From positions 6,270 to 70,269 of the forward strand of contig CAYTVR010000008.1 in assembly GCA_964441245.1 (NCBI GenBank): DNA of 64,000 nt, written 5' to 3'. Positions 27,093-35,308 of the stretch are shown piece by piece. The notes beneath the pieces were generated by a model. The model was given only the letters and a program-made list of their open reading frames with translations. It searched no databases and was not told the DNA's origin. The DNA is from JALZUU01 sp964441245 (GTDB lineage Bacteria > Bacteroidota > Bacteroidia > Chitinophagales > Saprospiraceae). How positions within the stretch are numbered: the stretch's first letter is position 1; each line of letters opens with the position of its first letter. A program made the translations under genes and the position numbers.

Positions 27093-27240
27093 AAACAATT
27101 TATTAGTTGTGAGATTCTAATAAAATTTTGAGTTATAAATTCCAAAAATCGATTTATCCGTGTGAGAAGCGGATTTATTTTCATGAGATTAATAATTTGT
27201 AAAATCGGATCATCCACTGGAGATGATCCGATTTTTTTTT
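27083..27240 (+). ncRNA. Candidate small RNA between the orphan motif and a strong terminator
   Basis: Inferred only from signals: a duplicated B-type promoter-like block ending near 27080 and a strong plus-strand terminator at 27201-27240 would give a transcript of about 155 bases with no open reading frame of note. A small internal hairpin (ATCCG / CGGAT near 27157-27176) is visible. It could equally be the leader of a deleted fifth B gene. Confidence 0.3.
27201..27240. terminator. Strong intrinsic terminator
   Basis: AAAATCGGATCATC pairs with GATGATCCGATTTT (14 bp, 7-base loop), followed by nine to ten T on the plus strand. On the minus strand it lies directly after the stop at 27245, with a shorter T run, so it can serve both directions. 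Confidence 0.9.
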
Positions 27241-27244
27241 ATCC

Positions 27245-28687
27245 TCAATGCTGAATTAAAAATTTTCCACTCTCTATTCTTCCTTCTATGTTTATATTAT
27301 AATAATACATTCCATTACTGAATTCTAGACAGTTAATTGTAGTTTGATTGCTAGAGATTTGTTTGTTTAGTACGATTCTCCCCATACTGTCAAATAATTG
27401 AAAATGAGCTTTAGTAAATGATTCACCTTTGATGCTAATGTGAGCAAAATCAAATACAGGGTTAGGTATGATTTTTACTGGAGTTAGCGACTCAGGTAAA
27501 GTAGTTGTATTGGTGGAAAACAACTCTCCTTCAGGGCCAAGATGAATGACTAATATCTGATCAGGAACTCCAGGAAGGTTTCCAGAAGGCATACCAATTC
27601 CTGCGATTAACAAATTTCCTTCGCTTGTTTCTTTTATAATTCGGCCTCGTTCTCTATTATTAGTTAGGTTATAGCTTTTGTTCCAAATCAATGATCCATT
27701 ACTATCTAGTTTTACTAAGGCGACTTCTTCGTCCGTTTGTCCAACCCTATTGAATCCTGTAACAAGGATGTCTCCATTATTATTGACAATACCACTTTTG
27801 ACAAAATCCATTTCTCCAAGTAATCCTTCTGACCAAATGACATTTCCTAAAAGGTCAACTTTGAAAATTTGATGTAGACTTTGGTCGGTCCAATAGTTTG
27901 AAATAATAATAAATCCATTATCTATTTCAAAAATAGACCAAAATTCTCCATTGGTATTGGTGAAATTTTCGCCAACGATTTTTTTAAGCAATTCATTTCC
28001 ATTTGCATCGACTTGAATCAATACTAAATCTGCAAAACTGGAATTTGGATTGCTAACTCCACTCACCAATGCATAGCCACCATTTTCCATTGCGGTAACT
28101 CCGATGGTAGTGGCAACATTTCCGGTCTCTATGCCATACATTTTCGTCCATTCTTCATTGCCCTGAGCATCTGTCTTGAGTAAGAGAAAATCATAAGAAT
28201 TACCATTGACTCCGGTACCCGCGATCAGATAACCATTATCGGGTGTTTTTAGAATTTTGTTAATATTCGTAAAGTATTCGGTGAAATAAGATTTTCGAAA
28301 TAATTCATTTCCTAAGGCGTCTGTTTTTATCATAACAGCGCCAAGGCATAGAAGGTCTCCATCACATGCGGTTCCAACTAAAGAAAATCCTTCGTCCTCG
28401 TTTTGTACGAATGAAAAAATAATTTCTAAGTCATTGCCATGTAAATATTGATTCCAAAGTAATTCACCTTCTTTATCAATCATAAAAATAGCAGGATCAA
28501 AAGCTGTCGATGTATCTTGGACACTAGTACTGAGGATGGCAAAATCACCATTACTGGTTTCGAGCATGTCAAAAGGATCGTCATAGTTATTTTCAATGCC
28601 ATAAGTATTGCTCCAGTATTGAGCAGTTGTAAGAGGCGAATATCCTAAAAAGAATAGGATAGAGAAAAGAAATATTTTGTTGTTCAT
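27245..28687 (-). CDS. T9SS-secreted beta-propeller protein (short form)
   Basis: A 480-residue secreted protein. Signal peptide MNNKIFLFSILFFLGYSPLTTAQ. The body is six to seven blade-like repeats with DGD/NGD-x-A-I, K-T-D-A-x-G-N-E and W-x-K-x-YG signatures, the same kind as the heads of the cassette 1 and 4 B-proteins. It then passes directly to a T9SS type A tail (KIIPNPVFDFAHISIKG, GRIVLNKQ, SNGMYYYNINIEGRIESGKFLI), without the SdrD, DUF11 or DUF7619 parts. The next gene upstream (28694) is a paralogue 6 bases away, so they form an operon. Likely a surface or secreted protein of unknown ligand. Confidence 0.85.
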   Translation of the reverse strand: MNNKIFLFSILFFLGYSPLTTAQYWSNTYGIENNYDDPFDMLETSNGDFAILSTSVQDTSTAFDPAIFMIDKEGELLWNQYLHGNDLEIIFSFVQNEDEGFSLVGTACDGDLLCLGAVMIKTDALGNELFRKSYFTEYFTNINKILKTPDNGYLIAGTGVNGNSYDFLLLKTDAQGNEEWTKMYGIETGNVATTIGVTAMENGGYALVSGVSNPNSSFADLVLIQVDANGNELLKKIVGENFTNTNGEFWSIFEIDNGFIIISNYWTDQSLHQIFKVDLLGNVIWSEGLLGEMDFVKSGIVNNNGDILVTGFNRVGQTDEEVALVKLDSNGSLIWNKSYNLTNNRERGRIIKETSEGNLLIAGIGMPSGNLPGVPDQILVIHLGPEGELFSTNTTTLPESLTPVKIIPNPVFDFAHISIKGESFTKAHFQLFDSMGRIVLNKQISSNQTTINCLEFSNGMYYYNINIEGRIESGKFLIQH

Positions 28688-28693
28688 AATCGA

Positions 28694-30118
28694 TTAATTA
28701 AAAATGATTTTATGGGAATAGATAATTTGTTCATTTGATTGTATGACGTAAAAGTAAACGCCTGATTTGAGTTGGTTTCGAGGCAATATAAATGAATCTT
28801 GAGTGATGGCTTGCTGCCAAACTTTTCGACCTAACTGATCAAAGAGAATCATTTTTGTATTTTGAAAATCAAAATTTTTGATATTGAAAAGAATTTCACT
28901 AGTTGCAGGATTGGGAGCTGAGGTAACAGAAAAGGAAGAAGACGAGGTGAATATCGTAGATGTTGATACATCTGAACACACTAAATCATTTAGGCTAAAT
29001 AAGAAGGGGATATCACCTGTATCTTCAGCTTTATAACCACTCATAATAACTTGCTGATCATGGTCATGGTATAGAAGGGTTGAATTGAAAATCAAATCAG
29101 TTAATTGCAAAGCTTGTATCTCTCCATTAAAGTCTACTTCTGCATAAAAAGATAAGTCTGATTCATTAGAATTGATGTAGGCTTCACCTGAGATGACAAA
29201 ACCACAATTTGGAATTTCGATAACTGAAGAAACAAATAAGGCGGTATCTTGAAGTTCAAGTGTTGTATTCCAGAGCGTTTCACCTTGATCATCCAATCGG
29301 AAAAGATTGATAGCGTTAGTGATTTCCAAGGTATTAGGATCAATTTCTGCACAACTTTTAAGTGGATAGATATATCCACCTGATGTAACAGGGGCAATAT
29401 CTGAAGAATGAGTTGACGTACAATCACCACCATAAATACGCGACCATATTAATTCTCCATTGTTATTAAACTTGTTAACACCGATAGAAGAGGCGACAAT
29501 AAAGCCATCATCATTCATTGATGGAATAATTTCAGCGCCACCTTCTAAGGAAGCATTTTGTATAAGCTTTGTCCAAATTACATCTCCATTGGAGTCAATT
29601 CTTTTTAAAATCAAAGAGCGAGTTCCGATTCCATAAACATTATGTATTCCAGAAATAATAAACTCTTCATTTTCCATTGCTATGATCCCCCAACCGGTTT
29701 CTGAAATAATGTTTTCGTATTTTTTTTCCCAAAGTACATTTCCTGCTGAATCAGTACGGAAAAGAACAATATCCGCTAAGATATTAGTGATGCCTTGAAA
29801 AATTTTTGTTCCAACAATTATAAAACCACCATCATTTGTTTGTACTAGTGAATTTCCAAAACATTGACGGCTAATTTCTTTTTCCCAGATGACCTGACCT
29901 TGATCATCAGTTCGACTCAACCTTAAATCACTAGATCCCCAAGGACCATCTATCACATCTTGATGGGATAATAGTATGGCTAAGTCGCCATTATCTAAGT
30001 CAATAAAATTAGAAATACTTCGGTCAGTATTGTCTTCTCCATAATCATTATACCATTCTTGTGCAGATAAAGTGAGGAAAGTAAGGATGGTTAAGAAGAG
30101 TGTAGCTGTTCTTTTCAT
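28694..30118 (-). CDS. T9SS-secreted beta-propeller protein (short form), operon partner
   Basis: A 474-residue paralogue of the gene at 27245. Signal peptide MKRTATLFLTILTFLTLSAQ. Blade repeats with W-x-x-YG-x-D/N at the start (EWYNDYGEDNTD), DGGFIIVGT, DSAGNVLWEKKY and DSNGDVIWTKL. It ends with a T9SS type A tail (SAPNPATSEILFNIKN, GRKVWQQA, LKSGVYFYVIQ). It is the first gene of a two-gene operon with 27245. The two share the architecture but not close identity, indicating an older duplication than the cassettes. Confidence 0.84.
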   Translation of the reverse strand: MKRTATLFLTILTFLTLSAQEWYNDYGEDNTDRSISNFIDLDNGDLAILLSHQDVIDGPWGSSDLRLSRTDDQGQVIWEKEISRQCFGNSLVQTNDGGFIIVGTKIFQGITNILADIVLFRTDSAGNVLWEKKYENIISETGWGIIAMENEEFIISGIHNVYGIGTRSLILKRIDSNGDVIWTKLIQNASLEGGAEIIPSMNDDGFIVASSIGVNKFNNNGELIWSRIYGGDCTSTHSSDIAPVTSGGYIYPLKSCAEIDPNTLEITNAINLFRLDDQGETLWNTTLELQDTALFVSSVIEIPNCGFVISGEAYINSNESDLSFYAEVDFNGEIQALQLTDLIFNSTLLYHDHDQQVIMSGYKAEDTGDIPFLFSLNDLVCSDVSTSTIFTSSSSFSVTSAPNPATSEILFNIKNFDFQNTKMILFDQLGRKVWQQAITQDSFILPRNQLKSGVYFYVIQSNEQIIYSHKIIFN

Positions 30119-30407
30119 AAGGATATATTTTTGTTGAATAATTATTGGTAAATTTCAACAAGAAGTAGAAAAGAAGCAAAGACAAATATTCTAGATTGTA
30201 GAAGAAATATTTACTTTTTGGATTTTAAAATATTGAAAGAGAGAAGTTTAGGTGTGAGATTTGTAGTTGGGTAACTAATTGGTTTGTTAGGGTAACTTAT
30301 TCAAAATAAGTCGCATTAATCTGTTTTATAAAATCAAAATGAGTTTGGTGGGTATTACCTAAACAAGGGTATTGGATTTGAGAACATTGAATTCGGCCCT
30401 TTGACTT

Positions 30408-30594
30408 TTAGTAAATGGAAATACTTGGATCTGTTTTTTGGATGAGTTCAGCATATTTTTTATCCGAAGGAATACAAAATTCATCATCCATTGCACGCTT
30501 AGCATTTTCAGAACCATATAAACCATTTTCGTCAAAGATCGATAAATCAAAATTAATCTTGTCTAAGGATGAATTAGGATCGAAATAAAAAATT
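30408..30594 (-). pseudogene. 3' remnant of a degraded gene
   Basis: A minus-strand frame from 30594 to the stop at 30408-30410 encodes about 61 residues without a start codon, with protein-like composition: DFDLSIFDENGLYGSENA-type sequence, KRAMDDEFCIPSDKKYAELI and KTDPSISIY at the end. The stop codon immediately upstream of the fragment and the lack of any ATG mark it as a fragment. The motif YG-x-E-N-A-K-R-A-M-D-x-E-F-C-I-P looks conserved, but I cannot name the family. It occupies part of the 550-base gene-free gap 30119-30668, in which I see nothing else. Confidence 0.5.
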
Positions 30595-30668
30595 TATTTT
30601 TTTACGACAAGAATAGAGTAATAAAAAAGGGATTGTAATAAAAATTCGAATACTCATGTCGAAAAGAT

Positions 30669-31343
30669 TTAAGACATCACCTCTTCGGAGATTAGCTTCC
30701 CTCCTTTCAATTTTATAATTTTTTGGGTTTTAGCAGCAAGGTCCAAATCATGGGTGACCATTACAAGTGTCGTACCCATATCTTTATTTAAAGTGAAAAT
30801 TAAGTCTTCAACTATTTGACTGGTTTCTTCGTCTAAATTACCTGTCGGTTCATCTGCGAATAAAATTTTTGGATTATTCGAAAAGGCACGCGCCAATGAA
30901 ATACGTTGTTGCTCTCCTCCAGAAAGTTGAGTAGGATAGTGGTGGTGTCTATCGGCTAAACCCACACGATCTAGTAATTCCAAGGCAGGTTTTCTTACAT
31001 CTTGTTTTCCCTGTAATTCCAATGGAACCATGACGTTCTCCAAAGCAGTAAGTGTAGGCAGCAATTGAAAATTTTGAAAAATAAAACCAATATGTTCGTT
31101 GCGTACCGCCGCTCGTTCATCTTCACTTAATTGATCGATCGTAATTCCATTCAAGATGACAGAACCACTCGTCGCTCGATCTAAGCCGGCACACAAACCA
31201 AGCAAGGTTGTTTTTCCACTTCCAGAAGGACCAACAATTGAAAAGGTAGCCCCAGGATCAATCGAAAAACTAACATTGTCCAAAACAGTCAATGCCTTTT
31301 TGCCACTATTATAAGTTTTGGTGAGATTCTGTACGGTCAACAT
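30669..31343 (-). CDS. ABC transporter ATP-binding protein, LolD/YbbA type
   Basis: A 224-residue ATPase subunit. Start at 31343 (MLTVQNLTKTYNSGKK), because a hairpin lies in the upstream in-frame extension to 31379. All motifs are intact: Walker A GPSGSGKTT, Q-loop (FIFQNFQLLPT), signature LSGGEQQRISLARAF, Walker B ILFADEPTGNLD and the H-loop VTHD. The sequence fits the LolD/MacB/YbbA/FtsE group, which pairs with FtsX-like permeases in lipoprotein or lipid transport. No permease gene is adjacent in this window, so the partner must be encoded elsewhere. Confidence 0.92.
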   Translation of the reverse strand: MLTVQNLTKTYNSGKKALTVLDNVSFSIDPGATFSIVGPSGSGKTTLLGLCAGLDRATSGSVILNGITIDQLSEDERAAVRNEHIGFIFQNFQLLPTLTALENVMVPLELQGKQDVRKPALELLDRVGLADRHHHYPTQLSGGEQQRISLARAFSNNPKILFADEPTGNLDEETSQIVEDLIFTLNKDMGTTLVMVTHDLDLAAKTQKIIKLKGGKLISEEVMS

Positions 31344-31365
31344 ATTAAATTGGTGTTTATAAAGT

Positions 31366-31402
31366 AATCGGGTGCTCACGTCTTACACATGAACACCCGA
31401 TT
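31366..31402 (-). terminator. Hairpin between asnS and the ABC ATPase gene
   Basis: AATCGGGTG (31366-31374) pairs with CACCCGATT (31394-31402). It lies after the asnS stop on the minus strand, with a weak T run. It probably ends or attenuates the asnS transcript. Confidence 0.5.
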
Positions 31403-31430
31403 TAAAGAACACTTAAAAGTGTATTTTGTT

Positions 31431-32879
31431 TTAAAATTCTGCGTTCCCTGGAGTACGCGGGAAAGCAATAACATCTCGAATATTGGTCATACCGGTTATG
31501 AATAAGATTATTCTTTCAAACCCTAATCCAAATCCAGCATGAGGACAACCGCCAAATTTTCTAAGATCTAAATACCAAGATAGTTCTTCTTCTGGAATAT
31601 CCATTTCCTCCATTCTTTTGGTTAAATGCCCCAATCGTTCTTCTCGCTGAGAGCCTCCAATCACTTCTCCGATGCCTGGAAATAGTACATCCATCGCAGC
31701 AACCGTTTTATCATCATCATTCATACGCATATAGAACGCTTTGATGTCTTTCGGATAATCTCGAACAATGACTGGCTTCTTAAATTTTTTCTCCACCAAC
31801 CATCTTTCGTGTTCTGCTTGCAAGTCGCTACCCCATTCTATTGGAAATTCAAATCTACCTTTTTTATAAGGCTTAGAGTTCAATAATAAATTGACTGCTT
31901 CGGTATAAGTGATTCGTTCAAAATCATTGTCGACCACAAATCGCAAAGTTTCAATCAGTCCCATTGGTCGACGCAATTCAGATTTCATATTTTTTTCTAA
32001 TTGCTGGATGCGTTTGTCCAAAATTTCGAGGTCATCGATATTGTTATCCAACACATAGTTGATTAAGTACTTGACAAAGTCTTCTGCCAAATCCATGTCA
32101 TCATGAATATCATAAAATGCAACCTCAGGTTCGATCATCCAAAATTCCGCCAAGTGACGAGAAGTATTGGAATTTTCTGCTCGGAAAGTTGGTCCAAAAG
32201 TATAAACCTTACCTAAAGCCAAAGCTGCAATTTCAGCTTGTAACTGCCCAGATACCGTTAGGTTGGTCGCCTTTCCAAAAAAGTCTTGGCTGTAATCCAC
32301 TTCACCATCTTCGGTGGTAGGCGCTTTGTTTGCTTCAAAACTTGTTACATGAAACATTTCGCCTGCACCTTCTGCATCACTTCCTGTAATGATCGGTGTG
32401 TGCATATAGTTATAACCATTGTCATTGAAATATTTATGAACGGCATAAGCCACAGCATGTCGAATACGAAAAACAGAACTAAAGGTGTTTGTTCGCATTC
32501 TAAAATGTGCTTTTTCTCGTAAAAATTCCATGGATTGCGCCTTGGCTTGCAAAGGGTAATCTGCAAGATTGGTTTCACCAAGAACTTCTATTTGCTCAGC
32601 AATGAGCTCTACGGATTGCCCCGAACCTTGCGATTCTACCAATTTCCCCGTCACTGCTACACAAGCATGGAAATTTATTTTTTTCAATAATTCCTCATCA
32701 AAATTTTCGAAGTCAATGACGATCTGTAAAGTTTTGGCAGTAGATCCATCATATAAAGCAATGAATCGATTTGCTCGAAAGGCTCTTACCCAACCTTTGA
32801 CTAGCACTTCTTCATTGAGTTTTGGTGCTTTTAAAACGTCTGTGATTTCTGTTCTTCTTTTTATAGCTGTTGGTTCCAT
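31431..32879 (-). CDS. asnS: Asparaginyl-tRNA synthetase
   Basis: Class II aminoacyl-tRNA synthetase charging tRNA-Asn in the cytosol. 482 residues, usual for bacterial AsnRS. The N-terminal OB-fold anticodon-binding domain spans about 15-110 (VKGWVRAFRANRFIALYDGS). Motif 2 is GPTFRAENSNTSRHLAEFWMIEPE near residue 230 and motif 3 is GFGLGFERIILFITGM near 455, followed by NIRDVIAFPRTPG, which favours AsnRS over AspRS. Its presence indicates direct Asn-tRNA formation, although a parallel amidotransferase route cannot be excluded. The upstream region is a divergent promoter shared with the small membrane protein genes. Confidence 0.97.
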   Translation of the reverse strand: MEPTAIKRRTEITDVLKAPKLNEEVLVKGWVRAFRANRFIALYDGSTAKTLQIVIDFENFDEELLKKINFHACVAVTGKLVESQGSGQSVELIAEQIEVLGETNLADYPLQAKAQSMEFLREKAHFRMRTNTFSSVFRIRHAVAYAVHKYFNDNGYNYMHTPIITGSDAEGAGEMFHVTSFEANKAPTTEDGEVDYSQDFFGKATNLTVSGQLQAEIAALALGKVYTFGPTFRAENSNTSRHLAEFWMIEPEVAFYDIHDDMDLAEDFVKYLINYVLDNNIDDLEILDKRIQQLEKNMKSELRRPMGLIETLRFVVDNDFERITYTEAVNLLLNSKPYKKGRFEFPIEWGSDLQAEHERWLVEKKFKKPVIVRDYPKDIKAFYMRMNDDDKTVAAMDVLFPGIGEVIGGSQREERLGHLTKRMEEMDIPEEELSWYLDLRKFGGCPHAGFGLGFERIILFITGMTNIRDVIAFPRTPGNAEF

Positions 32880-33113
32880 AATAGAATTTATAACGCTGAA
32901 TAAATGGTATTCTTTGATTGATACAATAATATGATGATAAAAATTCCCATCAGTCTTAAAATGATCTAAGACCAGGAGCCTTTATTAACGTTTAGAGAAA
33001 AAATAAGATGCGAATTTACAGATAATAATAGGAAAGGCCAAGTTTAAATTCCTGATCTAAAAGTGCATTAGGTAAAAGCGGCAAATTTTTATTTTCATTA
33101 TTTTCAATTTTTA

Positions 33114-33143
33114 TTGAAAGTTATGAAAAAATGACTTACCTTG
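33114..33143 (+). promoter_or_regulatory. Promoter of the two small membrane protein genes
   Basis: TTG at 33114-33116, exactly 20 bases, TACCTTG at 33137-33143, close to TTG-N20-TAnnTTTG. The start codon at 33168 is 24 bases downstream, so the leader is very short. Confidence 0.5.
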
Positions 33144-33167
33144 TACTTATAAAAACAAATAAAGCAG

Positions 33168-33533
33168 ATGGACTTAGATAGCTTGACTTTTATATTGTAT
33201 GCATTGATAGCGGGAACTACTACTATTTGGGTAGGACATGCTCTATACAACAATGGGGAGATTTTTTTAGAAAGAATATTTGCTTCTATGCCAAAAGTCA
33301 TTGAACCTTTAAATAAGATTTTATTACTTGGCTTTTATTTAATCAATTTGGGTTTTATTCTGGCTTTCTTTTCTCAGAAAAGTGACATCACTTCGACGGC
33401 TGCATGTTTTAAATTTTTGACACTAAGATTGGGAACAGTTTATCTCTTGTTAGGGACGATGCATGTATTCAACATCATCGTCTTTATGGAACTAGAGAAT
33501 AAAATTAATAAGAAGAAAATCAATTTTTTTTGA
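33168..33533 (+). CDS. Small three-helix membrane protein, function unknown
   Basis: A 121-residue protein with about three membrane helices (residues 5-27, 45-70 and 82-108). It resembles the next gene: the pattern N-x-x-x-x-L-G-F-Y-L-I-N-L-G, then L-x-L-R-L-G-x-V-Y-L-L-L-G, recurs as FEIGFYLMNIG and LSLKIGAFSIYLG. A short cytosolic tail is Lys-rich (ENKINKKKINFF). No family recognised. It is first in a two-gene operon (39-base gap) with its own promoter. Confidence 0.7.
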   Translation: MDLDSLTFILYALIAGTTTIWVGHALYNNGEIFLERIFASMPKVIEPLNKILLLGFYLINLGFILAFFSQKSDITSTAACFKFLTLRLGTVYLLLGTMHVFNIIVFMELENKINKKKINFF

Positions 33534-33572
33534 GCAAAAGCTCAATATCAAAAAACATAAAAAATTATAATT

Positions 33573-33959
33573 ATGGAAAACTTAATGATGGTAAAAACCT
33601 ATTTAGTCTACTTGATTATTACATTGACAATGACTTGTTTTGTTGCAAGAATTTTATTTCAAAATAGTAAAATTTTCATGCTGGATATTTTTCGCGGTCG
33701 AGCCGAAATTGCCTATCCAACGAATCGACTTTTTGAAATTGGATTTTACTTGATGAACATCGGAGCGGCTTTACTTTTCATGCAGACTTCTACGATCATG
33801 ACAAACCAAGGATTACTAGAAACACTAAGTTTAAAAATTGGAGCCTTCTCTATCTACCTAGGTGTTATGCTTTTTGGAAACCTGTTTTTGTTCTTTAGAG
33901 GGAAAAAAGTAAGTAAACAAAAAGCGCTAGAATATGATACGGGTGAGGAATTAACTTAA
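33573..33959 (+). CDS. Small three-helix membrane protein, paralogue of its neighbour
   Basis: A 128-residue protein with about three membrane helices (10-30, 50-72 and 86-108) and a charged C-terminal tail (KQKALEYDTGEELT). It is paralogous to the preceding gene, from which it probably arose by tandem duplication. The two could form a heteromeric membrane complex (inference). No known family identified. A striking perfect hairpin follows the stop codon. Confidence 0.7.
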   Translation: MENLMMVKTYLVYLIITLTMTCFVARILFQNSKIFMLDIFRGRAEIAYPTNRLFEIGFYLMNIGAALLFMQTSTIMTNQGLLETLSLKIGAFSIYLGVMLFGNLFLFFRGKKVSKQKALEYDTGEELT

Positions 33960-33969
33960 GCTATAAAGT

Positions 33970-34023
33970 ATTCAAGATTTATCCAAAGGGACTTGATGAG
34001 TCAACTTTGGATAAATCTTGAAT
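33970..34023. terminator. Perfect 19-bp hairpin after the membrane protein operon
   Basis: ATTCAAGATTTATCCAAAG (33970-33988) pairs without mismatch with its complement at 34005-34023. The 16-base loop itself contains GACT/AGTC. No T run follows, so it may be a processing or stability element rather than a standard terminator. Confidence 0.6.
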
Positions 34024-34067
34024 GCACTATGTGTATACTACTAACTTGTATTCTCTTCATTTAAAAT

Positions 34068-34185
34068 AGGAGCTAAATGATATCGTTTGGTATTTTTTTA
34101 CTAAAGAAAATCGGTACTCAGAAAATATCATCTTTTCAATATTTTCTCAATTAAGGGTACCCAACGAAATCATAAAGAACCAAAG
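34068..34185. repeat. Dispersed hairpin repeat, family 2, copy 1
   Basis: Begins AGGAGCTAAATGATATCG and TTTGGTATTTT, and ends CGAAATCATAAAGAACCA. The same two ends occur at 53465-53591. The ends are inverted repeats of each other (ATGATATCGTT / AACGAAATCAT). Inside are nested pairs GGTAC/GTACC and GAAAATAT/ATATTTTC, so the whole unit can fold into one long hairpin. It encodes nothing. Probably a non-autonomous mobile repeat (MITE-like). Confidence 0.65.
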
Positions 34186-34204
34186 ATTAGATAAGAACAA
34201 ATTT

Positions 34205-34780
34205 TTAAGGTTGAATTATTTTATTGATCCACTCATCGGAAATTTTCTCAAAAAGTTCTCTTCGATGTAATCTACTTTTTTGAAAATCCATAAACTCTAT
34301 TCTGATCGGTTCGATATAGAAACCACTCCAAGCCTGTGGTTTTTCAATAGCAATTGATTTAAGCCCTTCTTTTTTCGATTCAAAAAAGCGATCCAGTTTT
34401 TCAAAGCTCTCGATTTCTTGCCCCTGTTCAAATATGGTTGAAACGATTTTAGAATCTCTATTTCTAGCTGCAAAATAGGTTTGAGCATCCTTATCAGAAA
34501 TTTGAAAAGCATCCCCTTGAATCCTAACTTGCCGTTCTGTTTTGGTCCACCAAAAAGTAAGAGATACTTTTGAATGAGCAGCAACTTCTAATCCCTTTCT
34601 TGAATTTAAAGGTCCCGTTATAATAAAGGTTTCGTTCCTCAATTCCTTAAGAGAAACAAATCGAGCATTGGGATAGCCATCTAGACCAAGGGTCGAAAAA
34701 CAACAAGCAGAAGGAATTCTTAGCTCACTTAAAGTTTTTTCCTCTCTATACCATTGTTTGAATTTTTCAAATGGAATCAT
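34205..34780 (-). CDS. pdxH: Pyridoxamine 5'-phosphate oxidase family (PdxH-like)
   Basis: FMN enzyme oxidising pyridoxine or pyridoxamine phosphate to pyridoxal phosphate. 191 residues, some 20 shorter at the N-terminus than typical PdxH, but the core is well kept: SARFVSLKEL-like FMN-site strand (NARFVSLKEL), FIITGPLNSRKG, ERQVRIQGDAFQIS and YFAARNRDSKIVS. At the C-terminus it has the RLHRRELF...W...IIQP signature (usual RLHDR...W...RLAP). The start at 34780 is the only plausible ATG. It forms a two-gene operon with the DCC-family gene 21 bases upstream. The RLHDR Asp is replaced by Arg, a change in the substrate-site loop, so a related oxidase activity cannot be ruled out. Confidence 0.85.
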   Translation of the reverse strand: MIPFEKFKQWYREEKTLSELRIPSACCFSTLGLDGYPNARFVSLKELRNETFIITGPLNSRKGLEVAAHSKVSLTFWWTKTERQVRIQGDAFQISDKDAQTYFAARNRDSKIVSTIFEQGQEIESFEKLDRFFESKKEGLKSIAIEKPQAWSGFYIEPIRIEFMDFQKSRLHRRELFEKISDEWINKIIQP

Positions 34781-34801
34781 GATTATTTGTTAACAACTCT
34801 T

Positions 34802-35215
34802 TTATAAAAAACGATTTTTCCATTCCGCTCTAGGTAACATACATGCCTCTTGTTGACCAAACCAGCGATACCGATTTTTAGCGATCCAATTATAAATGGC
34901 ATCACGACTTGATTTGGGAATAATAGAAAAGATAGTAAAAATAGACCAGAAGCCACCAAGCTGTTTCGCAATCTGCAAAGCCACATCAGAATGAGTATAC
35001 ACCTTGTTTTGATAAATAAGGATGACTGTATCTAGTTGTGTTGGATCTAATTGAAATTCTTTTTGTAAGCTTTGACCGATGTCAGATTGTAGTGCCGTAA
35101 AACGAAAAACACCTTTTGCATCACGCTTAATAACAAATTGTACAAAGCCATTACAAAGATTACAGACACCGTCGAAAAGTAAAATGGGATGATCTTTTTG
35201 CAAATTAGAATTCAT
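34802..35215 (-). CDS. DCC-family (DUF393) thiol-disulfide oxidoreductase-like protein
   Basis: A 137-residue protein of the DUF393/YuxK group. The hallmark DGVCNLCN (D-x-x-C-x-x-C) lies near residue 15, followed by FVIKRDAKGVFRFTALQSDIGQ and a C-terminal half with YNWIAKNRYRWFG. A thioredoxin-like fold and a redox role are predicted from the family; the substrate is unknown. It is the first gene of a small operon with the PdxH-like gene. Confidence 0.88.
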   Translation of the reverse strand: MNSNLQKDHPILLFDGVCNLCNGFVQFVIKRDAKGVFRFTALQSDIGQSLQKEFQLDPTQLDTVILIYQNKVYTHSDVALQIAKQLGGFWSIFTIFSIIPKSSRDAIYNWIAKNRYRWFGQQEACMLPRAEWKNRFL

Positions 35216-35308
35216 ATAATGTTAACAAAAAAAATCAACGACTTGTTTCACAAAAGCTTAGATTGTTCTTTAGGTTATCTTGAATTCCTAAAGTGCATCA
35301 CTTTTTGA

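Noticed and set aside
30359..30550. 63-residue minus-strand frame with an ATG
   Set aside because: It is out of phase with the gene remnant that overlaps it, whose translation looks far more protein-like.
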